Source: Bacteroidaceae bacterium (GTDB taxonomy: Bacteria; Bacteroidota; Bacteroidia; Bacteroidales; Bacteroidaceae). Taken from it: DNA of 39,057 nucleotides. How positions within the stretch are numbered: the first letter of the stretch is position 1; the number at the start of each line of letters is the position of its first letter. The stretch lies in NCBI GenBank assembly GCA_900771425.1, contig CAAGNV010000084.1, positions 1 through 39,057 on the forward strand, given 5' to 3'. Below are positions 32,882-39,046 of the stretch, one piece after another. A program made the translations under genes and the position numbers. The notes beneath the pieces are model-generated. The model did not search any database, was not told the origin of the DNA, and saw only the letters and a list, made by a program, of their open reading frames with translations.

Positions 32882-34048
32882 ATGAAAAAGACAATCATAA
32901 TGCTTCTGATTGCCGTCTCGGGTACGGCACTGGCACAGAAAACAGTGAAGATAAAAGGTTCGATCGACGACAAGTCCGTCAAGGAACTGAGTATATATTT
33001 AGGTGAAGAGGGACACTACGGAACTCAGCACCAGGTGAAATCTTCCATTCCCGTAAAGGACGGCAAGTTCACCTATGCAACCAAGCTCGGCAGTATCGTT
33101 CCGGCAACATTGGTGCCAGGCGTGGAAAACGGCCATGAGTATGAAATCTATCTTGTGCCAGGCGAAAAGCTGAATCTCACAATCAAGGGCATTGAACACT
33201 TCTACGATGGTTCAAAGGTATATAAGGAGATGAACGAGGCAGATAAGTTCTACATGCACCACTACGAAATGTTCGAGTCATGGCACGATGCAGCCCTCGC
33301 CCGTTACTATACGGCGCCTGAAGATGAAAAGGTCGCTGTGAACCAAGCAATCAACGACTCAATCGGACTGAAGTACCAGGAACTGACCGATGCAGTGGCC
33401 AAATATCGTAAGGAACACATGAATGAGGAGGGCGCATTGCTTTATCTCTCCGACTTCGACGATGTGGAAGAAATGTATAACGACCTGATGGCGAAAGATG
33501 GCAGTACCGACGAGGCTGATTTCCTCAAGAAGAACCGTGTCGGTGCGTTTCTGAAGTCACGTATTGAATTTGAAGAGGCAAAACGCCGGCTTCTGCAACG
33601 CCGTGACTCCATAGAGCGTGCAAAGCTTGATGCCATGAATGGTGTGCCAGCCAAGGACTTCACCCTTAATGACATCAACGGCAATCCGCTTTCCCTCTCG
33701 GCGCTTCGTGGCAAATACGTCATCCTCGACTTCTGGGGCAGTTGGTGCGGTTGGTGCATCAAGGGCATCCCCGACATGAAGGCATATTACAATAAGTATA
33801 AGGACCGTCTGGAAATACTTGGCATCGACTGTAATGACTCCGAGACCGCATGGAAGAGCGCAGTTGACAAGTACGAAATCCCGTGGCTCCATGTCTATAA
33901 CCCAAGTACGAGTACGCTGACCGATGACTATAACATCACGGGTTATCCTACGAAAATCATCATCGATCCTAACGGCAACATAAACAAGGTCGTTGTAGGC
34001 GAAGATCCTGCTTTCTACGACTACCTCGACCAACTTCTTGGCAAATAA
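32882..34048 (+). CDS. TlpA-like thiol-disulfide protein with an N-terminal DUF4369-like domain
   Basis: Secreted redox protein, 388 residues, signal peptide about 1-19. The first part (20-110) is a beta-rich domain like DUF4369 and the middle (115-250) is helical. The C-terminal third is a thioredoxin fold beginning KDFTLNDINGNPLSLSALRG, with active site W288-C289-G-W-C292 and the cis-proline in GYP356T. Such proteins are common in Bacteroidota and reduce or isomerise disulfides in the periplasm. It seems to be transcribed alone. A stem-loop overlaps its stop codon (34047-34079). Confidence 0.9.
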   Translation: MKKTIIMLLIAVSGTALAQKTVKIKGSIDDKSVKELSIYLGEEGHYGTQHQVKSSIPVKDGKFTYATKLGSIVPATLVPGVENGHEYEIYLVPGEKLNLTIKGIEHFYDGSKVYKEMNEADKFYMHHYEMFESWHDAALARYYTAPEDEKVAVNQAINDSIGLKYQELTDAVAKYRKEHMNEEGALLYLSDFDDVEEMYNDLMAKDGSTDEADFLKKNRVGAFLKSRIEFEEAKRRLLQRRDSIERAKLDAMNGVPAKDFTLNDINGNPLSLSALRGKYVILDFWGSWCGWCIKGIPDMKAYYNKYKDRLEILGIDCNDSETAWKSAVDKYEIPWLHVYNPSTSTLTDDYNITGYPTKIIIDPNGNINKVVVGEDPAFYDYLDQLLGK

Positions 34049-34079
34049 GTGAGGGGGCTGTGCCCTATAAATCTCACTT
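34047..34079 (+). other. Stem-loop overlapping the TlpA stop codon
   Basis: AAGTGAG (34047-34053) pairs with CTCACTT (34073-34079) around an inner GGGC/GCCC hairpin. There is no T tract; the region resembles the GAGGGGGC hairpin at 32819. Confidence 0.45.
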
Positions 34080-34118
34080 GATGCTATAAGTCAAACAGCA
34101 AACCATTACAACAAACAA

Positions 34119-34152
34119 CCGCCGGCACACTGTTTTTTCAGTATGTTGGCGG
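34119..34152 (+). terminator. Probable terminator, first of two related hairpins
   Basis: CCGCCGGCACACTG (34119-34132) pairs imperfectly with CAGTATGTTGGCGG (34139-34152) across a T6 loop, extended outside by CAAAC/GTTTG. A closely related hairpin is at 35501-35538. The rest of 34049-34373 contains the repeats and promoter listed next and no gene. Confidence 0.55.
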
Positions 34153-34238
34153 TCGTTTGCTTTAGTTTATCTGCTTTATTCCATGTTAAAGTTCTTGCTG
34201 ACACAAACGGCTGAACTATATTCTGTTAACTGCCGTTT

Positions 34239-34298
34239 GTGAACTATTTGTGAACTGTTTAGTGGCTTGGAAACTAAAATGTGAACTATTTGTGAACT
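34239..34298 (+). promoter_or_regulatory. Direct GTGAACT repeats, candidate regulator-binding site
   Basis: An 18-bp block GTGAACTATTTGTGAACT occurs twice (34239-34256 and 34281-34298), starts 42 bp apart. Each block has two GTGAACT boxes 11 bp apart. The array ends just upstream of the -33 region of the promoter at 34305-34336, the place where an activator would bind. Confidence 0.65.
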
Positions 34299-34304
34299 CT
34301 TTTT

Positions 34305-34336
34305 CTTGGTGCTTCCGACGTGATGTCATACCTTTG
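34305..34336 (+). promoter_or_regulatory. Promoter of the unknown secreted protein gene
   Basis: CTTG (34305-34308, one mismatch to TTTG), then 20 bp, then TACCTTTG (34329-34336), 37 bp before the ATG at 34374. Confidence 0.72.
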
Positions 34337-34373
34337 CAACCGAAATCAATAACGTCAAAAAAACAGTTGAATT

Positions 34374-35327
34374 ATGAAAACGAAACTTATGATTATGACT
34401 TGCTTCGTCTTCTCGGTTGCGAAGATGAATGCACAGGAGTTCGTGGAGCGATATGACTCCGTTACTATTGAGAACCTCCCACAGTTTATGGACGACTGGG
34501 CGAAGTGGTCGAAGAAAGTGGCTAAGAATGCAAAAGTCTCCGTGTGGAACGAGTTGCTTGTAAGTGATTTCAACAGATTGCGCAGGGATGCAGAAACCGA
34601 AAATGAAAATGATGTCATTAAGGCTGGTACTAAATTGGTGAAGTACGAGTCGGGTGAAGTGGAGGTATTGGTTGATGATGAATGCGATGAAGTCAGTATG
34701 TATGGGCTCGCCACATGTACTTTGGAAGATTTGGAGGATGAGGAATACTCGATATTTACGGTTGACCAGGCTTACGAAGACAGTTTGAGAAATAGTTTCA
34801 AGTACAAGCATAAGTACATCGTATTGCCCCAATATGTTGATGTAGTGGAGTATGCCGATGACCCAGACCCTTGGCTCTGGCATTTCTATGGAGGAATTGA
34901 GTCGGTCGATTCGATTACTCCTGTACTGCCTGACTGCAAGAACGTGCTTTATTCGTCATCGGCAATATCCAGGAAACTGTCTGCTTTCCTTGGAGGCAAG
35001 AAAGTCAAGGTTGAGTTGCCGCCTCTCACTGACGAGGAAGAGTTTGACGTTGCCGTATCTCCACGTCCGGTTGATTGGAGGGAGATCACTCCTGTCAATA
35101 CTTTAGGCGAATTGATGCTTAATGCTTATGTACCTGTGGCATACGGTCATTGGGGCGGGTACTGGCATTTCGGCACGATGCCGTATGCCCTTGAAATAAA
35201 GTATAGTAAAGGTGCAGCTCAAACTGATTTCCGAACCAGTTGGTTCTCGGGTACAGAGATTTCGCACGAGAAGATAGGTGATAAGGTGTCGTTTAGCGTC
35301 ATGGATGAGTCTTCGTGGATGGAATAG
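34374..35327 (+). CDS. Secreted protein of unknown function
   Basis: 317 residues with a signal peptide (about 1-20, ending MNAQ). I recognise no domain. The mature protein is acidic, with several aromatic runs (DPDPWLWHFYGG, WGGYWHFGTMPYALEIKY) and an Asp/Glu-rich segment around 105-125. No membrane helix follows the signal and no cysteine pattern stands out. It has its own promoter and upstream direct repeats (34239-34298), so it is probably regulated. Repeat element D begins directly at its stop codon. It is most likely a periplasmic or secreted protein; no function can be assigned. Confidence 0.75.
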   Translation: MKTKLMIMTCFVFSVAKMNAQEFVERYDSVTIENLPQFMDDWAKWSKKVAKNAKVSVWNELLVSDFNRLRRDAETENENDVIKAGTKLVKYESGEVEVLVDDECDEVSMYGLATCTLEDLEDEEYSIFTVDQAYEDSLRNSFKYKHKYIVLPQYVDVVEYADDPDPWLWHFYGGIESVDSITPVLPDCKNVLYSSSAISRKLSAFLGGKKVKVELPPLTDEEEFDVAVSPRPVDWREITPVNTLGELMLNAYVPVAYGHWGGYWHFGTMPYALEIKYSKGAAQTDFRTSWFSGTEISHEKIGDKVSFSVMDESSWME

Positions 35328-35439
35328 TGGACTTTCGCTTTCGAAGCAGTGTATCTTCGGCACCGAAGCAGTGTACGTTCAGGCCCGAAGCAGTGTACGT
35401 TCGACACCGAAACACCACTGCTTCTGTGCTGAATGTCCA
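35328..35439 (+). repeat. 22-bp-unit element D: three tandem units with inverted arms
   Basis: Three contiguous 22-bp units begin CGAAGCAGTGTA (35342-35363, 35364-35385, 35386-35407). Flanking arms 35328-35351 and 35416-35439 are inverted (17 of 24 positions, including TGGAC/GTCCA and GAAGCAGTG/CACTGCTTC). The sequence differs from copies A-C but the unit length and layout are the same. It abuts the stop codon of the upstream gene. Confidence 0.85.
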
Positions 35440-35500
35440 TATCTTCAGAGGGTAAGGCGCGCCTGTCCTGCCCACCCTTACTGCTCCTACCCAAAAAGAA

Positions 35501-35538
35501 AACCGCCGGCACACTGATCTTTCAGCATGCCGGCGGTT
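35501..35538. terminator. Terminator between convergent genes (second related hairpin)
   Basis: AACCGCCGGCACACTGA (35501-35517) pairs with TTCAGCATGCCGGCGGTT (35521-35538), with an A-rich flank on the left that gives a T tract on the minus strand. It lies 21 bp after the stop of the minus-strand membrane protein gene. Confidence 0.82.
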
Positions 35539-35559
35539 GTTGGTTTGGCGTGTCGCTTG

Positions 35560-35754
35560 TTATTCCTTGCTCAGGTACTTGTTGATGCAAACGTGTGCTA
35601 CGATACCGAGGATGATAAGCAAGAGGCTACCTACGGTGTACCAGTTCTGGTCGCTCAGGTCTGACATCGGAGCGACGAACATAGCGAGAATCATGAGCAC
35701 TGCACCCAGCAATACCATGATGACACCTACATAATTTAAAATGTTCTTTCCCAT
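35560..35754 (-). CDS. Small two-helix membrane protein
   Basis: 64 residues from the ATG at 35752-35754. The longer open frame up to 35886 adds 44 residues without conserved character, so the short form is chosen. Two hydrophobic helices (about 8-28 and 41-60) are joined by a loop MSDLSDQNWYT, and the protein ends KYLSKE. Small inner-membrane proteins of this layout are widespread in Bacteroidales; I do not assign a function. It is convergent with the secreted protein gene and divergent from rpsF. Confidence 0.68.
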   Translation of the reverse strand: MGKNILNYVGVIMVLLGAVLMILAMFVAPMSDLSDQNWYTVGSLLLIILGIVAHVCINKYLSKE

Positions 35755-35954
35755 ATTGATATTTTTTTTGATTTGATTTGCTCTGACAATCCGTGCACCG
35801 TCTCCGTCCATTACGTACGTCATCGGCAGACGACGTGACCGACGCGGCACATTTGCGAGTACAAAATAAGTAAAAACCTTGCACATGAAGAAACTTTTGA
35901 CAAGAAAAATGCACTTTACAACCTATTTTTCTCGATTTTATGCCCTTTTTGCAA

Positions 35955-35990
35955 AATAATTATCAATTATCAATTGCCAGTTATCAATTA
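35955..35990. repeat. AT-rich heptamer array upstream of rpsF
   Basis: AATTATC units repeated, ending in ATTG (35973-35976) which serves as the -33 candidate of the rpsF promoter. Apart from this array and the promoter, 35755-36048 shows no feature. Confidence 0.7.
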
Positions 35991-36003
35991 TTTCGTACCT
36001 TTG
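35973..36003 (+). promoter_or_regulatory. Promoter of the rpsF-rpsR-rplI operon
   Basis: ATTG (35973-35976), 19 bp, TACCTTTG (35996-36003), then GCAG. The leader to the ATG at 36049 is about 40 nt and lacks a Shine-Dalgarno site. Confidence 0.75.
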
Positions 36004-36048
36004 CAGTCGCATTTTTGCACAACAACCATTTAATAACAAAACAAACGT

Positions 36049-36384
36049 ATGAATCAGTACGAAACCGTTTTCATTTTAACTCCCGTTTTATCTGACCAGC
36101 AGATGAAGGAAGCGGTAGAAAAGTATCAGACTTACCTCACTGAGCAGGGTGCTGAGATTATCAATGTAGAGAATTGGGGTCTCAAGAAGCTTGCTTACAA
36201 CATCGAGAAGAAGTCAACTGGTTTCTATGCCATGATCGAATTCAAGGCAGAACCAACAGTGATTGCACCAATGGAGTTGCAGATGCGTCGCGACGAGCGC
36301 GTACTCCGCTATCTCACAGTTAAGAACGAAAAGTACGCAGCTCAGTATGCTGAGAAGCGTCGTAACTTAAAGAAGGAGGCTTAA
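36049..36384 (+). CDS. rpsF: 30S ribosomal protein bS6
   Basis: Small-subunit platform protein, 111 residues. It begins MNQYETVFILTPVLSDQQ, the S6 signature, and has the WGLKKLAYNIEKKSTGFYAM segment (about 44-63) and the C-terminal RDERVLRYLTVKN. bS6 pairs with bS18 on the 30S platform; in Bacteroidota the two, with bS21, cover the 16S 3' end. The last codons Lys-Glu-Ala overlap the strong Shine-Dalgarno site of rpsR. First gene of the operon, with no Shine-Dalgarno site of its own. Confidence 0.97.
   Translation: MNQYETVFILTPVLSDQQMKEAVEKYQTYLTEQGAEIINVENWGLKKLAYNIEKKSTGFYAMIEFKAEPTVIAPMELQMRRDERVLRYLTVKNEKYAAQYAEKRRNLKKEA
36373..36379 (+). promoter_or_regulatory. Strong Shine-Dalgarno site before rpsR
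   Basis: AAGGAGG, 8 nt before the rpsR ATG. It is encoded by the last codons of rpsF. bS18 belongs to the pocket that hides the anti-Shine-Dalgarno sequence in this phylum, so the site may matter for control. Confidence 0.72.
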
Positions 36385-36387
36385 GAC

Positions 36388-36660
36388 ATGGCAGCACAGA
36401 CATCATCAGAAGTACGTTTCCTTACACCACAGTCAGTTGACGTAAAGAAGAAAAAGTATTGCCGTTTCAAGAAGAGCGGAATCAAGTACATCGACTACAA
36501 GGATTCAGAGTTCCTCAAGAAGTTCCTCAACGAGCAGGGTAAGATACTTCCACGCCGCATCACCGGTAACTCACTCAAGTATCAGCGCCGTGTGGCTCAG
36601 GCTGTTAAGCGTGCACGCCACCTCGCACTCCTTCCATTCGTAACCGACCTGCTTAAGTAA
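36388..36660 (+). CDS. rpsR: 30S ribosomal protein bS18
   Basis: Small-subunit platform protein, 90 residues. The S18 core is visible: KKYCRFKKSGIKYIDYKD, then LLKKFLNEQGKILPRRITG-like sequence (here EFLKKFLNEQGKILPRRITG) and KYQRRVAQAVKRARHLALLP. It starts 3 bp after rpsF and 41 bp before rplI, in the usual order S6-S18-L9. Start fixed by the AAGGAGG site at 36373-36379. Confidence 0.97.
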   Translation: MAAQTSSEVRFLTPQSVDVKKKKYCRFKKSGIKYIDYKDSEFLKKFLNEQGKILPRRITGNSLKYQRRVAQAVKRARHLALLPFVTDLLK

Positions 36661-36687
36661 TTCATTTGTTTAACAACTAAAAACTCA

Positions 36688-36695
36688 AGAAAGGA
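36688..36695 (+). promoter_or_regulatory. Shine-Dalgarno-like site before rplI
   Basis: AGAAAGGA, 6 nt before the rplI ATG. It can pair with the last eight nucleotides of a Bacteroidota-type 16S 3' end (UCCUUUCU), if this organism has that end. Confidence 0.5.
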
Positions 36696-36701
36696 AAAGT
36701 T

Positions 36702-37280
36702 ATGAAGATCATATTAAAGCAAGATGTACAGGGACTCGGATACAAAGACGATATCCTTGTTGTAAAAGACGGTTACGGCCGCAACTACCTCCTCCCACAG
36801 CGCCTTGCAGTGCTCGCTACACCTAAGGCTATCAAGGCAGCTGAAGAAGAACTCAAGCAGCGCGCAAAGAAAATCGCTAAGGCTAAGGCAGATGCTGAAG
36901 AAAAGGCAAAGCAGTTCGAAGGCGTTTCACTCTCCATCGAAGCACGTGTATCAGACGGACAGAACATCTACGGTAGCGTAGGTCCTGCTCAGCTCGTCGA
37001 AGCACTCGCTGCACAGGGTATCAACGTAGAAGTTAAGCAGTTCACTACTAAGGGCGTGAAGGTTCTCGGTCAGCACGTAGCAACAGTTCAGCTCCACAAG
37101 GAAGTATCTGTAGAAGTACCATTCGAGGTAGTTCCAGACGCTGACTCAAAGAAGGCTGCTGAAGAATACGCAGCACAGAAGAAGGCTGACAAGGAAAAGG
37201 AAGCAGCAAAGGCAGCTGAAGCTGAAGCAGCAGAGGGCGAAGCAGAGGCAGAAGCACCAGCAGAAGAAGCTGCAGAATAA
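36702..37280 (+). CDS. rplI: 50S ribosomal protein bL9 with an extended acidic C-terminal tail
   Basis: Large-subunit protein at the base of the L1 stalk, 192 residues. The L9 signature GLGYKDDILVVKDGYGRNYL lies at about 11-30. A long helix rich in Lys/Ala (about 42-72) and the C-terminal domain (about 75-148) follow. Usual bL9 ends near residue 150; here about 40 more residues, almost all Ala, Glu and Lys (KKADKEKEAAKAAEAEAAE, then EAEAEAPAEEAAE), form a probably helical or disordered tail. A strong terminator follows. Confidence 0.96.
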   Translation: MKIILKQDVQGLGYKDDILVVKDGYGRNYLLPQRLAVLATPKAIKAAEEELKQRAKKIAKAKADAEEKAKQFEGVSLSIEARVSDGQNIYGSVGPAQLVEALAAQGINVEVKQFTTKGVKVLGQHVATVQLHKEVSVEVPFEVVPDADSKKAAEEYAAQKKADKEKEAAKAAEAEAAEGEAEAEAPAEEAAE

Positions 37281-37318
37281 ACCAGCACATCAGGTTTCGA
37301 CAGAAACCAATAAATATC

Positions 37319-37355
37319 AAGAGGATGTCCACGTCACGTGTGCATCCTCTTTTTC
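37319..37355 (+). terminator. Terminator of the rpsF operon
   Basis: A 9-bp stem AAGAGGATG (37319-37327) with CATCCTCTT (37343-37351) and a loop holding ACGTCACGT, followed by a T tract. Confidence 0.92.
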
Positions 37356-37401
37356 GTTATAGTGACGTTGAACACGACAGACCTCCTTTAATTGATATAT
37401 C

Positions 37402-37431
37402 AACCACGGAACATACGAAAGAAACGAAAAA
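37402..37431 (+). repeat. 30-bp inverted repeat, left copy
   Basis: AACCACGGAACATACGAAAG followed by AAACGAAAAA is repeated exactly, inverted, at 38845-38874. The pair encloses copy C and the porT-like gene. Confidence 0.93.
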
Positions 37432-37453
37432 ACATAAACCCACACTCATCGAC

Positions 37454-37508
37454 TTAATTATGAATTGTGAATTATGAATTATTAATTATTAATTATGAAT
37501 TATTAATT
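37454..37508. repeat. AT-rich heptamer array
   Basis: TTAATTATGAATT-type units repeated about seven times; the longest such array in the window. It lies between the rplI terminator and element copy C. Confidence 0.85.
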
Positions 37509-37553
37509 CCTTCCGTCCTTTCTGTGGTTAAATAAATACGAACACTAAATTGC

Positions 37554-37854
37554 ATTGACTGAAATCAACGGATATGACAAAAGTCCTATTTTCGGCATCT
37601 CCCGCAGGCCGCCGAAATGGGCAGATGAGAGCATAATGGCAGGTGGAAAAATGGTTTTCGTAAGTCTCTGATTGTCATCGGACATAGATATGGGCAAAAA
37701 CGGAGCCAAATCTTCGGGCAATAAGATTTGGTTCTTCGGCCGATAAGATTTGGTTCTTATGGCGATAAGATTTGGTTCTTCAGACGCGAAGATTTGGCTG
37801 CGTCATACGTAGGATGAAATCGGTGGAGGTGAAATATTACAAAAGTCCTATTTT
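37554..37854 (+). repeat. 22-bp-unit palindromic element, copy C (three units)
   Basis: Terminal direct repeats at 37572-37592 and 37834-37854 (both close to ATATKACAAAAGTCCTATTTT, outer distance 283 bp). The internal segment TTTTCGTAAGTCTCTGAT is at about 37655-37672. Arms CGGAGCCAAATCTTCG (37701-37716) and CGAAGATTTGGCTGCG (37787-37802) are inverted with one mismatch. Three units built on ATAAGATTTGGTTCTT lie between them (from 37720, 37742 and 37764). An ATTGAC-x2-AAATCAAC block lies upstream as in copy A. With the AT array and terminator it accounts for most of the 37281-37946 gap. Confidence 0.92.
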
Positions 37855-37946
37855 TGCCACCTATGTCGGATGGGGCAGGAAATGGATGAAAAAAATATAT
37901 GAGCCACCTAAGATGTGAGGTAGAATCGGCGAGAGGTGTCAGCCGG

Positions 37947-38723
37947 TCATTCGAAATAAAGCGAGAGGACTATCATCTTGGAGCGGCCGCGATCGACGGA
38001 GTTGGTAAAGATGAGCGGTGTCTGGTCGGTGAGGTCGGAACGGTCCTTGTCGATGATGTTGAGAAGCCCGTAGCAGAACTTTATCTCGGGTATGAGTTTG
38101 AAGAACGGGAGGTAGAAGTCGCAACCGATGCCTGCCTCGAGATATACGTCGAAGGGCTTGAGCTTGAGGTTGCGCTGTTTCTTGATGGTGAGGTCGAGCA
38201 TGGGGTTGACGCCTGCCATGAGGTATGGGCGGTAGTTGTTGAACCGCTCGGCGGTGAACTTGACGTCGATCGGCACGGATATGTATGTTGACTTCAGGGT
38301 CAGGAGGTCGTGGTCGCCGTCGAGGTGGTTCTGAAACCGTACGGTCTTCTGCCCGAAGTGCATGGTCGGTATGGCTCGGAGTGCTATGTTGTTGGTCAGT
38401 CCGAGTTCGCCGAGTATGCCGACGCTGAATCCTGGGTCGTAGTTGGGTACGTCGGTAAACCACTGATTGCCTGCCTCGTCGGCGTAGCCGTTGTTCTGGA
38501 ACTCGATGTCCTGGGCATGTATGCCGAAGAAGAAGCCGTAGTGGTAGGGACGCTGGTCGATGTACGGACGGTTCATGACCTTACGTGTCTGTGCATCAGC
38601 AGCCAGGGTGACAAGGAAAAGGAGCACGGCAGACACGACGGCAGCGAACGGCGGCATACTGAATGCCGTCGTCTGACTGTAACGTGTCGATGTGCCTTTG
38701 GTCTTTGCCATACTTGATGCCAC
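37947..38723 (-). CDS. porT: PorT-like outer membrane beta-barrel protein (type IX secretion)
   Basis: 258 residues; beta-barrel protein of the PorT family. A hydrophobic signal segment (about 25-45, ending ADAQ) precedes the PorT-like phrase RPYIDQRPYHYGFFFGIHAQ (57-76). Alternating strands run to the C-terminal IVLSLYFE, ending in an aromatic pair as outer-membrane barrels do. In Porphyromonas and Flavobacterium PorT/SprT is needed for the type IX secretion system. The start is uncertain: ATG codons at 38723, 38711 and 38657 all fit; the last would give a more usual signal peptide. It is alone on the minus strand between 30-bp inverted repeats. porA-type cargo genes are not seen here. Confidence 0.82.
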   Translation of the reverse strand: MASSMAKTKGTSTRYSQTTAFSMPPFAAVVSAVLLFLVTLAADAQTRKVMNRPYIDQRPYHYGFFFGIHAQDIEFQNNGYADEAGNQWFTDVPNYDPGFSVGILGELGLTNNIALRAIPTMHFGQKTVRFQNHLDGDHDLLTLKSTYISVPIDVKFTAERFNNYRPYLMAGVNPMLDLTIKKQRNLKLKPFDVYLEAGIGCDFYLPFFKLIPEIKFCYGLLNIIDKDRSDLTDQTPLIFTNSVDRGRSKMIVLSLYFE

Positions 38724-38800
38724 CTATTTATTATATAACGTACAGGGTGGTGTGTTTATTGTGCCGGGTAAAAGTAAACTTTGAAAAAGAACGGGAAAGT

Positions 38801-38820
38801 TAAAAATTAAAAATTAAAAT
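38801..38820. repeat. Short AT-rich tandem repeat
   Basis: TTAAAAA repeated about three times upstream of the porT-like gene. The rest of 38724-39057 contains the inverted repeat, one AT array and one promoter listed here, and no gene. Confidence 0.6.
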
Positions 38821-38844
38821 TTGTCAATGACTGTGAGTTTACGG

Positions 38845-38874
38845 TTTTTCGTTTCTTTCGTATGTTCCGTGGTT
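38845..38874 (-). repeat. 30-bp inverted repeat, right copy
   Basis: Exact inverted copy of 37402-37431. Confidence 0.93.
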
Positions 38875-38915
38875 CATAAAGAGATACGGAAAGTGCCAAT
38901 CGGTTGTGCATTGCT

Positions 38916-38943
38916 AAATTATGAATTATTAATTATGAATTAC
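38916..38943. repeat. AT-rich heptamer array
   Basis: AATTATG/AATTATT units ending in GAATTAC, as at 37454-37508. Confidence 0.75.
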
Positions 38944-39017
38944 TAGTGGTGCGATAAATTTCGCAAAACCACATCTATTAAGTTAATATTAAATCACTTA
39001 CAAGCGATCTTTGATTT

Positions 39018-39046
39018 TTTGATTTGAATTTGATTGAGTAATTTTG
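39018..39046 (+). promoter_or_regulatory. Probable promoter for a gene beyond the window
   Basis: TTTG (39018-39021), 17 bp, TAATTTTG (39039-39046), then CAG. It points to the right; the gene it serves starts after 39057. Confidence 0.6.
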
